Of a stretch of 64,000 bases of DNA, positions 24,306 through 32,406 are shown piece after piece. The notes under the pieces are model-generated. The model saw nothing but the letters and a program-made list of their open reading frames with translations. It had not been told where the DNA came from and did no database searches. Made by a program: the position numbers and the translations under genes. Source of the DNA: Bacteroidota bacterium (lineage in GTDB: Bacteria > Bacteroidota > Bacteroidia > 2-12-FULL-35-15); the NCBI GenBank assembly GCA_025963775.1, contig JAOQAD010000002.1, positions 1 through 64,000 of the forward strand, read 5' to 3'. The first letter of the stretch is position 1. The number at the start of each line of letters is the position of its first letter.

Positions 24306-24869
24306 ATGATCACAGCAGAAAAAGAGATTGCCCGTATCAAAGCATTAAATCGGTACGAAATACTTGATACGCCGGAGGATGGCAGTTTCGACAAAGTTAC
24401 AGCCCTTGCTTCCAAAATATTCAGCGTTCCCATCGCCATCATCAGCCTTGTGGATGTAGACAGGATCTGGTTCAAGTCACATTATGGATTGGAAGCCAGG
24501 CAAATAGGAAAAGATCCGGGCCTTTGCGCCTCCGCTATCCTTTCGGATGAGATCTACCTTGTGGAAGATGCTAAAAATGATCCGCGTTGTCTTGCAAATC
24601 CGCTTGTAGCAGGTGATTTCGGTTTGCAGTTTTATGCAGCAGCGCCTTTGAAAACATCCGACGGATATAATATCGGCACATTTTGCATCCTTGATAAGCG
24701 CCAGCGCTACATCAACTCCGACCAGCAGGCAATGCTGAAAAGCATGGCGGACATTATCATGGATGAGATCGAGATTCGTCTTGCAGCACGCAATGTCATG
24801 AAAAATGCGCTTGTGCGCATCCATGAGCTGGAAACTGAGAACAGCCTGTTAAAAGAAAAAATAGCCTGA
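24306..24869 (+). CDS. Single-GAF-domain protein
   Basis: 187 residues. One GAF domain (IKALNRYEILDTPEDGSFDKVTALASKIFSVPIAIISLVDVDRIWFKS in parts; LCASAILSDEIYLVEDAKNDPRCLANPLV; FYAAAPLKTSDGYNIGTFCILDK) and then a C-terminal coiled coil ending ELETENSLLKEKIA. This is the common form that precedes a histidine kinase or GGDEF domain in other proteins, but here no output domain follows before the stop. It may sense a small ligand or redox state and act through a partner via the coiled coil. Monocistronic, tail-to-tail with the DUF2400 gene. Confidence 0.85.
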   Translation: MITAEKEIARIKALNRYEILDTPEDGSFDKVTALASKIFSVPIAIISLVDVDRIWFKSHYGLEARQIGKDPGLCASAILSDEIYLVEDAKNDPRCLANPLVAGDFGLQFYAAAPLKTSDGYNIGTFCILDKRQRYINSDQQAMLKSMADIIMDEIEIRLAARNVMKNALVRIHELETENSLLKEKIA

Positions 24870-24871
24870 GC

Positions 24872-25645
24872 TTAAAATTTTTCAAATACGCCCAGCCCGA
24901 ACAGCGCAAAATCATATTTAACGGGGTCGGCAGGATCCATTTTCCGTAATGCTGCCGTGAGCTCTTCCACGGCTTTCCAGTCGTTCTGCGTCCGTTTCAG
25001 CAGGCCAAGCTTTCTTGCAACATTGCCGGAATGCACATCCAGCGGGCACATCAGCTCCGAAGCCGGAAGCTTCCAGATCCCGAAATCAACGCCGCGCTTG
25101 TCTTTCCTCGCCATCCAGCGCAGGTACATGCACAGCCTTTTTGCCGATGAATTATCCATCGGGTTGGAAACATGCTTTCGTGTCCGCGTTTCATGCGGAA
25201 TGGAAAAGAACAGGTCGCGGAAATTGGTGATTGAATGCAGCAGCACATCCTTTTTTTCATCGGTGTGGAATGCTGCTTCCAGGCCGCCGTGTTTCTTATA
25301 GATGTTCCGGAGGGAACGCAGAAAGAAAACCATATCGGTGCTGTTGAACGTTCGGTGAACAAAGCCATCAAACTTTTCGAGCTCTTTCTTTTTTGCATTC
25401 ATGACGAAATCGTAAGGGCTCTGTTCCATCAGGCGCATCATTTTGTTCGCGTTGTTGATGATCGTAACGCGCTGTCCCCAGGCAATGGTAGCAGCGAGAA
25501 ACCCTGCGATCTCGATGTCTTCCTTTTTTGTGAACAGGTGCGGGATCGATACCGGGTCCGGGCCGATAAAGTCCGGCCGGTTGAATTGATCCGTTTTCTC
25601 ATCCAGGAATTTTTTCAGCTCGGCAATTTTCATCCCTTTAGTCAT
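24872..25645 (-). CDS. DUF2400 / TIGR02757 family protein
   Basis: 257 residues. KKFLDEKTDQFNRPDFIGPDPVSIPHLF, EIAGFLAATIAWGQRVTIINNANKMM and MDNSSAKRLCMYLRWMARKDKRGVDFGIW (in parts) are family hallmarks; the family is widespread in Bacteroidota and has a helix-hairpin-helix-like helical fold without an established function. The start may instead be the ATG at 25633 (MKIAELKKFLDEK), which avoids an 8-base overlap with the upstream regulator gene. Translationally coupled to that gene in either case. Confidence 0.88.
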   Translation of the reverse strand: MTKGMKIAELKKFLDEKTDQFNRPDFIGPDPVSIPHLFTKKEDIEIAGFLAATIAWGQRVTIINNANKMMRLMEQSPYDFVMNAKKKELEKFDGFVHRTFNSTDMVFFLRSLRNIYKKHGGLEAAFHTDEKKDVLLHSITNFRDLFFSIPHETRTRKHVSNPMDNSSAKRLCMYLRWMARKDKRGVDFGIWKLPASELMCPLDVHSGNVARKLGLLKRTQNDWKAVEELTAALRKMDPADPVKYDFALFGLGVFEKF

Positions 25646-26660
25646 TTTCGATCTTTGTCACCAATTGCTTCAGCACTTCATCGGCACGCTTAAAATAGCG
25701 GTAGCGCTGCTTTTCAGCCACTCCGCTGATGAGGTTCGATTTGCGGATCAGGTTCTTCAGCCAGAGCTCGGTCTCATTGCAGAAATTCACATTGGTAGTG
25801 AGCATTACATTGAAAGTATGGTAGGAAATGTAAGCGCCTTTCATTCCGCCGGTGGTCGACAGTACACAATTGTTCCCGATCATCACATCGCTGTGGTACA
25901 GCGAATAATTGGGTTCCGTGCCTGCAGGCTTGTTATCCAGCCCCAGTTTGATGTTCAGCTCCGCCTGCTTCCTGATCCTATTGAGCATCAGGTTCACTTC
26001 CTCGCACACCCTGAGCGCATCCTGCTTTGTATTGAATGCGCCTGCATCCCAGTAAAATTCGATCTGCTTGAGTGTGCTGTTCACGGTATCATCCGACCAG
26101 ATCTCGATGGAATTGATCTTCGAATAGGCATCATAAATGTCGGCCGCGATCTGCAGCAGGTCCTCATCGATGTGCGTGGTTTCAAATTTTTTGTCCTCGT
26201 AGCCTTTTGCATTCAGAATGGATTTGTTCCAGTAAAAGATCTTGAACGCTGTAAGGTAGGGATGTGCGAAATGCTGGAACACAGGAATATCTTCCGCTGC
26301 AAAAATGATCTGCCGGTCGTTTTCCGCGAATTTCAGCACCTGCCCGAGATCATTTTTAATTCCCTGCAGGTATTCCCGGAACGTGCTTACATGGCTGCTG
26401 AGCTGGTGATAGGTGAAGCTCACAAAATTGTCGCTGCCGCTGTTGATGAAGGAATCAAAAGAGATCCTGAAGTGCTTGCAGATCAGGGCGATCTCCTCGA
26501 TGCTCAGCTGCGTTTCCCCGCGCATCCGGCGGTAAGCGCTGTCGTTGCTTACTTCCAGCAGCTCCGCCAGCTCATCCACCAGCGACATATTGCCGGGCAA
26601 TGCGCTTTTTATGCGTTGCATGAGCAGGGCCTGCGCCGATTCCTGGATTTTTTTAGCCAT
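25638..26660 (-). CDS. HTH transcriptional regulator with a large sensor-like C-terminal region
   Basis: 340 residues. N-terminal helix-turn-helix: LVDELAELLEVSNDSAYRRMRGETQLSIEEIALICKHFRIS (in parts), of the type also called BetR-like in Bacteroidota. Residues 75-340 are alpha-helical, with no enzyme motif, and contain AKGYEDKKFETTHIDEDLLQIAADIYDAYSKINSIEIW (in parts). The gene faces three small exported/membrane genes on the plus strand; the gap between them holds a perfect 7-bp inverted repeat. I infer local regulation. Confidence 0.8.
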   Translation of the reverse strand: MAKKIQESAQALLMQRIKSALPGNMSLVDELAELLEVSNDSAYRRMRGETQLSIEEIALICKHFRISFDSFINSGSDNFVSFTYHQLSSHVSTFREYLQGIKNDLGQVLKFAENDRQIIFAAEDIPVFQHFAHPYLTAFKIFYWNKSILNAKGYEDKKFETTHIDEDLLQIAADIYDAYSKINSIEIWSDDTVNSTLKQIEFYWDAGAFNTKQDALRVCEEVNLMLNRIRKQAELNIKLGLDNKPAGTEPNYSLYHSDVMIGNNCVLSTTGGMKGAYISYHTFNVMLTTNVNFCNETELWLKNLIRKSNLISGVAEKQRYRYFKRADEVLKQLVTKIEND

Positions 26661-26727
26661 AAAAATTTCGTATTAAATAAGTACCCGGGTAAGAATTAAT
26701 TGCAATTTATAATAATTCCCCCGGATT

Positions 26728-26746
26728 ATTTGCAAAAAATGCAAAT
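26728..26746. promoter_or_regulatory. Inverted repeat ATTTGCA-N5-TGCAAAT, operator candidate
   Basis: Perfect 7-bp arms with a 5-bp A spacer, about 70 bases before the regulator ATG and 132 bases before the divergent small exported gene. Position and symmetry fit an operator for the HTH regulator. Confidence 0.45.
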
Positions 26747-26877
26747 TTTCGGTTCTGCTGCTTTTTAGTCTTTCAAATTTTGCGGCTTTTGCTTTAAAGT
26801 CATTGCCTGGCGCGGATTCCCGTTTCGTTTCCCGGGCAAGGCCGCGTAGTTTTGCTTCAGAAATAAAAACAAACCCT

Positions 26878-27201
26878 ATGAAAAACATTCTTCTCCTGCT
26901 GCTTATTCTTTCTGCATTTTCTTTAAAAGCCCAAAGGGATATGGGAAGAAAAACATTGTTCTCTGCAAAGAATGAGCGGAAAGAGCATGTGATAAAGATC
27001 GGCAGGATCAAAAACAGCTTCAAAAAAGAAAAAGGCAGCACCGCCATTTTTCGCTTACTGAATTATGGCTTTCGCCCTAAAGCGTCCCTCGATCTCCTGG
27101 ACAACTCAGGCATTCATCTCTTTACCATTTCAGATATCGGTACCCTGCCCGCATTGCATGTAGGGGCAAGGTTCAATGCAGGCATCATCATTACTATTTA
27201 A
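26878..27201 (+). CDS. Small secreted protein of unknown function
   Basis: 107 residues from the ATG that starts the signal peptide (MKNILLLLLILSAFSLKAQ). Mature part is basic at first (GRKTLFSAKNERKEHVIKIGRIKNSFKKEKGS, in parts) and then beta-rich (AIFRLLNYGFRPKASLDLLDNSGIHLFTISDIG). An in-frame extension of 25 residues upstream lacks support. First of three closely spaced plus-strand genes opposite the HTH regulator. Family not recognised. Confidence 0.65.
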   Translation: MKNILLLLLILSAFSLKAQRDMGRKTLFSAKNERKEHVIKIGRIKNSFKKEKGSTAIFRLLNYGFRPKASLDLLDNSGIHLFTISDIGTLPALHVGARFNAGIIITI

Positions 27202-27222
27202 TAAAACTTAAAACAGGAAATC

Positions 27223-27384
27223 ATGAAAACCCAGACACACCACCAGGTCATCACTTTTTCGAAAACAGCCACTATTTTAAAATGTTGCGCCATTGCGTTC
27301 ATCATCGCCTGTGCGATCAGCCTGGCGGGAAAAGTCAGCCTTCACGAATTTGTGAGCAACATCCTTGAATGGGATTCAATTTAA
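27223..27384 (+). CDS. 53-residue single-pass membrane protein
   Basis: Starts MKTQTHHQVITFSK, then one hydrophobic segment ATILKCCAIAFIIACAISLA, and ends HEFVSNILEWDSI. ATG at 27223 is preceded by AAAACAGGAAATC; TAA at 27382-27384. It lies 21 bases after the previous gene and 12 bases before the next, which supports a real gene in an operon. Unknown function. Confidence 0.6.
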   Translation: MKTQTHHQVITFSKTATILKCCAIAFIIACAISLAGKVSLHEFVSNILEWDSI

Positions 27385-27396
27385 ATTCATACGATC

Positions 27397-28101
27397 ATGA
27401 TCGAAACCATCAAACGCATTCTCGGATTTATCCTCCTCATCCTCTTTATTCTCTGGAATATCAATTGTTTCGGACAGGATACGCTGAAGCCGGCGGATCA
27501 CAGGCACAACGTGATCGGCTTTGTTACAGAGGACATGGAGCAGATCAACGGGCTTGCGCTGGGTATCTGGAACCAGCCTGATATGCATCATGAACAGCAG
27601 ATCAACGGGATGCAGCTCGAGCTCGTTGGTTCCGGCTGGGTAACGCCATTTCTTTTCCTGGATGATGAAGGATACATTCCGAAATCGCGGGATCACCTTC
27701 AAAACAACGGGCTGCTCATCGGTACCACTTTGCTTGCCGGAAAGATCAACGGAGTAGGGATCTCACCATTTGTGATCACACATCACGACCTTAACGGGAT
27801 GATCATTGCGCCGGTAACAGTTACGCTCTACACCGCAAATGGCAGTACAATAGCGGTGATCAACTACGTTTCAGCCATGAATGGTTTGCAGGTCGGCATT
27901 TATAACAACACGCAACGGTTAAACGGACTGGAAGCCGGAATTTACAATCAATGTGATGATTATTCAAGAGGAGTGCAGGTCGGATTGATTAACAGGAGCA
28001 ATGCGCACAGGGGCATCCAGATCGGGCTGGTGAATATCATCGGCAAACGGATCACGCCAATAGTTAACTGGAGCTTCAAACCATTTAGTAACGCAGGCTA
28101 A
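27397..28101 (+). CDS. LA_2272-type surface repeat protein
   Basis: 234 residues, N-terminal hydrophobic segment (RILGFILLILFILWNINCFGQ). Most of the rest is made of short repeats of the pattern (I/L)NGxxxGxxN/xxxGLQVGIYN, for example QINGLALGIWNQ, MNGLQVGIYNNTQRLNGLEAGIYNQ and RGVQVGLINRSNAHRGIQIGLVNIIG (in parts). This is the LA_2272 repeat seen in surface proteins of Leptospira and Bacteroidota, probably a beta-structure at the cell surface. Last gene of the small operon; a terminator follows 53 bases on. Confidence 0.75.
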   Translation: MIETIKRILGFILLILFILWNINCFGQDTLKPADHRHNVIGFVTEDMEQINGLALGIWNQPDMHHEQQINGMQLELVGSGWVTPFLFLDDEGYIPKSRDHLQNNGLLIGTTLLAGKINGVGISPFVITHHDLNGMIIAPVTVTLYTANGSTIAVINYVSAMNGLQVGIYNNTQRLNGLEAGIYNQCDDYSRGVQVGLINRSNAHRGIQIGLVNIIGKRITPIVNWSFKPFSNAG

Positions 28102-28154
28102 ACGCCCCGATTTGTTTTACACGGAAAAGGCGTAAAAAAAGCGCTTGCTTTTTT

Positions 28155-28186
28155 GGCCCCGGCATGAATGTGCCAGGGGCTTTTTT
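28155..28186 (+). terminator. Rho-independent terminator after the LA_2272-type gene
   Basis: GCCCCGGCA, loop TGAATG, TGCCAGGGGC (one bulged base) followed by six T. Confidence 0.8.
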
Positions 28187-28274
28187 AGTGCAGGTTTGTT
28201 TCGCGCCAGCGAAACATTACCTGCACTTATCCCGTGCCCCGTCACGGGATCTGTTAAATGTTATTCTTCTGCTT

Positions 28275-28437
28275 CGTCATCCCGTGCCCGACACGGGATC
28301 TTTCAAGTGATAGCAGGATTTTAGTTATTTTGCGCAGCAAGATATTACCTGCAATATCCCGAAAACATTACGATGTATCAAATAGATGACAAAGGCTCCC
28401 GCGCAGAATAAGATCCCTCGGGCAAGCTCGGGATGAC
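28275..28437. repeat. GTCAT...ATGAC element with two different hairpin ends, 163 bp
   Basis: Left end GTCATCCCGTGCCCGACACGGG followed by ATCTT (CCCGTG/CACGGG arms); right end, read inwards, GTCATCCCGAGCTTGCCCGAG followed by GGATCTT. Central 100 bases AT-rich and unlike the other elements. Composite of two solo hairpins or a MITE. Confidence 0.6.
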
Positions 28438-28495
28438 ACGCAGCTCTAAATTAAAACACTGAATAAAGTTTTGCTTAATTCTTCAATAATGCTCC

Positions 28496-28598
28496 GTCAT
28501 TCCGTGCCACGACACGGGATCTCTCTATAATTATGAGGTGAGAGGAATCTGCACGCTTTGAGATTGCGTAGGGATCCCGTGTCGGGGCACGGGATGAC
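28496..28598. repeat. GTCAT...ATGAC element, 103 bp
   Basis: Left end GTCATTCCGTGCCACGACAC then GGGATCTCTC and TATAATTA; right end GGATCCCGTGTCGGGGCACG then GGATGAC. Same length and layout as 705-807. Confidence 0.65.
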
Positions 28599-28741
28599 AG
28601 GATCATCGTAGTAAGATTATAATTTTTGAAATTCGGCTTACTCAATATCCTCAAATCCTGTTTCCTCAGTAGGAGCAAGCTGCGTGTTGAAACGCAGGAC
28701 GACAGAATCATCGTGTAAAATCATGACTTTTGAGGTTTTGT

Positions 28742-29992
28742 TTACTGGATATTCCTCAAATCCAGCTTCCTCAGCTTCGGCGCGAGCCTTGCGGTAGCAC
28801 CAACGATCAGCACCGTCATAACGCCGCCAAACACCACGGAAGCTTTCAGTCCCATCAGGTTTGCAGTAAGCCCCGATTCAAATCCGCCGATCTCGTTGGA
28901 AGAGCCGATGAAAATGCTGTTCACTGCAGATACCCTTCCACGCATGTGATCGGGAGTTGACAATTGCAGCACGGTATGGCGGATCACTACGCTTACATTA
29001 TCGAATGCGCCGGTAAGGAATAGGAGGAACAGCGATAAATAATAGTTGGTGGAAATAGCAAAGAAGATCGTAGCGACACCGAACAGGGCAACATGCAGGA
29101 ATAAATTCTTTCCTGCATTTTTTGTGATCGGCTTATAGGCAAGGATGATGGCTGTAACAATTGCGCCGACCGCAGGAGCAGCCCTTAAAAAGCCGAGCTC
29201 AGCAGGGCCCGTAAATAAAATTTCCTTCGCGAAAGCGGGAAGCATGGCCACTGCACCGCCGAAAAGAACAGCAAACAGGTCGAGCGACAATGCGCCAAGG
29301 ATCAGCTGGTTGCTGAATACGAATTTGATCCCGGCAGATAAGCTCTGGCTCATGGTTTCCTTTTTTTCCTTTGCAGGGACAGGCTTGGAAGCAATGAAGA
29401 TGAAGGAAGTGATGGCGATAAAGATAAAAACAAGGTTCACCGTGTATGCTGCCGAATAGCTTACGGCGCAAATGAATCCCGCCATCACCGGGCCGATCAC
29501 AGCGCCGGTATGCCATACGCTGCTGTTCCAGGTGGCTGAATTTGCATACATCTCCCGCGGAACGATCTGCGACATGAATGCCGGAAATGCTGCAGAGATA
29601 AATCCCCTTACAATTCCAATGAAGCCGAATACAATGTAAATAGGGAAGGTGCCGTAATTTTTTATCACCATGGAGCCTTCCTGTGAAAAATAGAGCAGGG
29701 CAGCAGTTGAAAACGTAAGCAGGCACATGGAAATTAAAATGATCCGCTTGCGGCTCACAACATCCGCCACATGTCCGGAGAACAGCGACACAAGAATAAA
29801 GGGCAGCGCTTCCGCCAGGCAGATCATTCCGAGGGAAAGCTTATCGTTCGTGATGTTGTATACCTGCCAGCCTACGATCACGCTTTGCATCTGTATACCC
29901 ATGGTCAGGAAAAAACGCGTGTTCAGAAAAAAAAGGAATTCTTTTATCCGCAGGGCTGCAAAAGGGTCGTGTTTCAGGTTTTTGGAAGTCAT
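28742..29992 (-). CDS. MFS transporter (MFS_3 / EntS-like)
   Basis: 416 residues, 12 predicted membrane helices. Landmarks are the loop GHVADVVSRKRIILIS after helix 2 (the MFS motif A position), RGFISAAFPAFMSQIVPREMYANSATWNSSVWHTGAVIGPVMAG (in parts) in the first half, and VIRHTVLQLSTPDHMRGRVSAVNSIFIGSSNEIGGFESG (in parts) in the second, which are characteristic of the EntS/YfiS branch of exporters. Substrate cannot be read. Monocistronic; a TAAATTTG element lies 11 bases before the ATG. Confidence 0.9.
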   Translation of the reverse strand: MTSKNLKHDPFAALRIKEFLFFLNTRFFLTMGIQMQSVIVGWQVYNITNDKLSLGMICLAEALPFILVSLFSGHVADVVSRKRIILISMCLLTFSTAALLYFSQEGSMVIKNYGTFPIYIVFGFIGIVRGFISAAFPAFMSQIVPREMYANSATWNSSVWHTGAVIGPVMAGFICAVSYSAAYTVNLVFIFIAITSFIFIASKPVPAKEKKETMSQSLSAGIKFVFSNQLILGALSLDLFAVLFGGAVAMLPAFAKEILFTGPAELGFLRAAPAVGAIVTAIILAYKPITKNAGKNLFLHVALFGVATIFFAISTNYYLSLFLLFLTGAFDNVSVVIRHTVLQLSTPDHMRGRVSAVNSIFIGSSNEIGGFESGLTANLMGLKASVVFGGVMTVLIVGATARLAPKLRKLDLRNIQ

Positions 29993-30003
29993 GATCAGCG
30001 CTG

Positions 30004-30011
30004 CAAATTTA
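30004..30011 (-). promoter_or_regulatory. -7 element TAAATTTG of the MFS gene
   Basis: Minus-strand TAAATTTG, 11 bases before the ATG; no clear TTTG at the -33 position. If real, the mRNA leader is only a few bases long. Confidence 0.4.
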
Positions 30012-30062
30012 CATTTTTATCCTGCAATAACATACCCGCAGCCAATGAATTCGACGGGCAGC

Positions 30063-30095
30063 TTTGCGGTTGTATCAATAAATAGTTTATTTTTG
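30063..30095 (+). promoter_or_regulatory. Promoter TTTG-N21-TATTTTTG
   Basis: TTTG at 30063-30066, 21 bases, TATTTTTG at 30088-30095, 23 bases before the ATG of the PepSY-like gene. Fits the consensus with slightly long spacing. Confidence 0.55.
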
Positions 30096-30118
30096 AATGA
30101 ACACAAAATAAATCCACC

Positions 30119-30577
30119 ATGAAAAAGATCCTTGTTTTTGCACTGGGCATATTTGCATTCAGCACTGTAAGTGTTGCGCAAACTATTGAAAAATCTGCTG
30201 TTCCGTCGGAGATCATGAATGTATTTAATGCTGCCTACATGAACCCTGAGGGCGTGAAGTGGGAAATGGACTATGATAATTACGTGGCCCGCTTCCAGAA
30301 GAATAAAACAGAAATGATCGTGACGTATAATAAGGAAGGCAAATGGGTAATGACCGAAACGCCCGTTACTCATAAATCATTGCCGGCGGCTGTGAAATCC
30401 TGTCTTACCAAGCAATTCGACATCTACAAGGAAAATGACATTGAAAAGGTTGACAAGCCTGATGGTGTTTGCTACGAGATCGACATCGAATACAACCAGA
30501 TGAACTACGAAGTGGTGATCGCGGAAAACGGTGAGCTCATCAAAAAGGAGCAGGTGAAGGAATATAAGAAGGATTAG
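30119..30577 (+). CDS. Secreted PepSY-like domain protein
   Basis: 152 residues; signal peptide MKKILVFALGIFAFSTVSVAQ. Two PepSY-like halves: EIMNVFNAAYMNPEGVKWEMDYDNYVARF with EMIVTYNKEGKWVMTETPV, and AVKSCLTKQFDIYKENDIEKVDKPDGVCYEIDIEY with YEVVIAENGELIKKEQ (all in parts). This matches the PF11396-type small periplasmic proteins common in Bacteroidota. Ligand unknown. Single gene with its own promoter. Confidence 0.85.
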   Translation: MKKILVFALGIFAFSTVSVAQTIEKSAVPSEIMNVFNAAYMNPEGVKWEMDYDNYVARFQKNKTEMIVTYNKEGKWVMTETPVTHKSLPAAVKSCLTKQFDIYKENDIEKVDKPDGVCYEIDIEYNQMNYEVVIAENGELIKKEQVKEYKKD

Positions 30578-30959
30578 TATTTTAACGTAATTTCGGTCAC
30601 TCCGTGCGCTTTTTTAACGCGGTTTTTGTCATCCCGTGCCACGCACGGGATCTCTCCGTAATCATGCTGCGTGCAAAAATCCTTTGCGAGTAATCTATCG
30701 TACGTTCTCCCTTCGGCCCAGGGTAACAGCTCGAACTGGCATCATACAGTACGTCATCATAATCAATCATAAGCGTCGAAGACGATCATCCTGTTTATCA
30801 TAAAAATCTGTGCAAATCAGCGTACCATTATACACCGTTTGTCAAAGTTGCCTACCCACGTTCTCAAATCGCTCGAACTGAGAGCACGTATTGAATCTTT
30901 GGGCGCCGCATGATTGCCGGGGCCAGGCCCGGAATGACAGATACTCTCGGATGCCAGCA
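30578..30959. repeat. 382-base repeat-rich gap
   Basis: Holds GTCATCCCGTGCCACGCACG then GGATCTCTCC (from 30628), a CCCTTCGGCCCAGGG motif, a dyad-plus-tail repeat (30752-30838: CGTCGAAGACG arms, then ATCATC, CATAAAAATCTGTGCAAATC, AGCGTACCATTATACACC), a TCGCTCGAACTGA fragment and a closing GGCCAGGCCCGGAATGAC (to 30938). No gene seen. Confidence 0.6.
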
Positions 30960-32405
30960 TCACTTGAACCTCTGATCACCTGAGCTCGTTGTTCCTTTGA
31001 TCATGATCGCTCCCTGTTTCAGCAACAGCCTTTTCTCTTCTTTGATCGTTTCAGTCCCGTTCTCCACGCATAATGAGCCGGAAACCGAATTGAGGTCATA
31101 GCTCATATCCTTTTTATCATTTGAAAAATTCATTTTGATATCGCCGGAAACGGTTTGAAGCTTTGATTCAGCAGTAAGGCGGTTGTTCTTCCCGGTAAGG
31201 TCGCCGGAACTCGTGTTGAGCGTAAGATCGCCTTTGCAATCGCTTACCGTAATATTTCCTGACACAGCACTTGCACGGATGTTGCCTTCAATGCCGCTCA
31301 GCACCTGGTCGCCGGAAGAAGAGGAGAGGTTTGCATCGCCTTTTACATTTGCAAGATGAATGTTACCGGAAACAGACTGCGTGGTGTAAGTGCCTGTTAT
31401 GCCTTCTACGAACTGATCGCCCGAGCTGCTGGACATTATCACATTTCCGTTACTGTTTTTACTTTTGATGTCGCCGGAAACGGAGCTAAGGTTGAGCGGA
31501 CAAAAAGTATCATCTGTATTGATATCGCCCGAAGAAGTATGCACTTCCACCTGCTTTCCTTTTAAGCCGTTCAGCTTCACATTGCCGGATACATTGTGCA
31601 CGATCACTTCAGTTCCTTCCGGTACGGTGAGCGCCATCATGCCGCTTACCGTGAGGCTGCCAACGATCATGATGCCTTTATTGTTTTCCGATTCAATGTA
31701 GATCTTTAAAGTAGAATCTTTTTTCTCTGTGATCACCTTGTATTTTGTGATCTTTGAATGCAAACCCTTTGCGCAGATCATGTGCTCTTCGTAAAACAAT
31801 ACGGAAGACTGATTGTGCGCTTTTACCGACACATCAAAAAATCCGCCTTCAATTTCAATTTTATTGATCCCGTTGAAAATCGTATCCTTTTTTGTTGATG
31901 AGCTGTCGGAGGACTCATAGTTGACTGCTGTGGCAGGAACAGCTGCAACAGGTTGCGGGACTTCCGGCGCAGGAGTGGCTTCTACAGCAGGTATAGGTGG
32001 AACCGGAGGCGCTTCCTGGAAGGGCAGTACCGGCCCGATGGTACTTTCAACTTTTATTTCTTTTATAGTGCCAATTGTTGCTTCTGCTGCCACCGGCAGG
32101 ATAGGGGATGTTGCTTCGATGGCTTCTTTGGCAGGGATTCCGGTAGTATCATGCTGTTCTGTTGTCGCGGCAATCATCGCCGGCTTTTCTGTTTTATTGT
32201 TCAGCAGGTAGGCAGATGCAATTACTGCAATGGTAGCGCCTGCGCCGAAAAATCCTTTCTTCAGCCAGGAGATCTTTTTCGGATTCGGGATGCTTGTTTG
32301 TGGCACAGCCAGCTGCAGGCTGATCGCAGACCAGAGGTCGGCAGGTTCATGTATATCCATTTGATTACGGTTTTCGCGGATGAATGCTTTGAGTGTATCT
32401 TCCAT
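30960..32405 (-). CDS. DUF4097-type repeat membrane protein, probable anti-sigma partner
   Basis: 481 residues. A cytoplasmic N-terminal part of about 45 residues (LKAFIRENRNQMDIHEPADLWSAISLQL) is followed by one membrane helix (KGFFGAGATIAVIASAYLL), a 100-residue Pro/Ala/Thr-rich linker, and a C-terminal right-handed beta-helix-like domain with at least nine SGDI/SGNI/SGDQ turns spaced by about 20 residues (HNVSGNVKL, HTSSGDINT, SSVSGDIKS, SSSSGDQFV, QSVSGNIHL...). This is the DUF4097/adhesin-like repeat. It starts 1 base after the stop of the ECF sigma gene, so by position it is the likely anti-sigma factor, with the N-terminal part as binder. Confidence 0.85.
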   Translation of the reverse strand: MEDTLKAFIRENRNQMDIHEPADLWSAISLQLAVPQTSIPNPKKISWLKKGFFGAGATIAVIASAYLLNNKTEKPAMIAATTEQHDTTGIPAKEAIEATSPILPVAAEATIGTIKEIKVESTIGPVLPFQEAPPVPPIPAVEATPAPEVPQPVAAVPATAVNYESSDSSSTKKDTIFNGINKIEIEGGFFDVSVKAHNQSSVLFYEEHMICAKGLHSKITKYKVITEKKDSTLKIYIESENNKGIMIVGSLTVSGMMALTVPEGTEVIVHNVSGNVKLNGLKGKQVEVHTSSGDINTDDTFCPLNLSSVSGDIKSKNSNGNVIMSSSSGDQFVEGITGTYTTQSVSGNIHLANVKGDANLSSSSGDQVLSGIEGNIRASAVSGNITVSDCKGDLTLNTSSGDLTGKNNRLTAESKLQTVSGDIKMNFSNDKKDMSYDLNSVSGSLCVENGTETIKEEKRLLLKQGAIMIKGTTSSGDQRFK

Positions 32406-32406
32406 G

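Larger units (their letters stand above)
28187..28741. other. Repeat-filled gap before the MFS gene
   Basis: No gene is credible in this stretch. It holds a solo TATCCCGTGCCCCGTCACGGG hairpin (near 28227-28247), two complete GTCAT...ATGAC elements (28275-28437 and 28496-28598) and a short CGTCGT-containing tail. The only open frame of length (28475-28711, minus) reads straight through the palindromes. Confidence 0.7.

Noticed and set aside
25665..26699. Long plus-strand open frame (344 residues) opposite the HTH regulator
   Set aside because: The minus strand carries an intact regulator with an HTH domain; the plus frame has no signal, motif or spacing that fits a gene and mirrors codon bias of the real gene.
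28475..28711. Minus-strand 78-residue frame in the 28 kb gap
   Set aside because: It consists of translated palindromic repeats.
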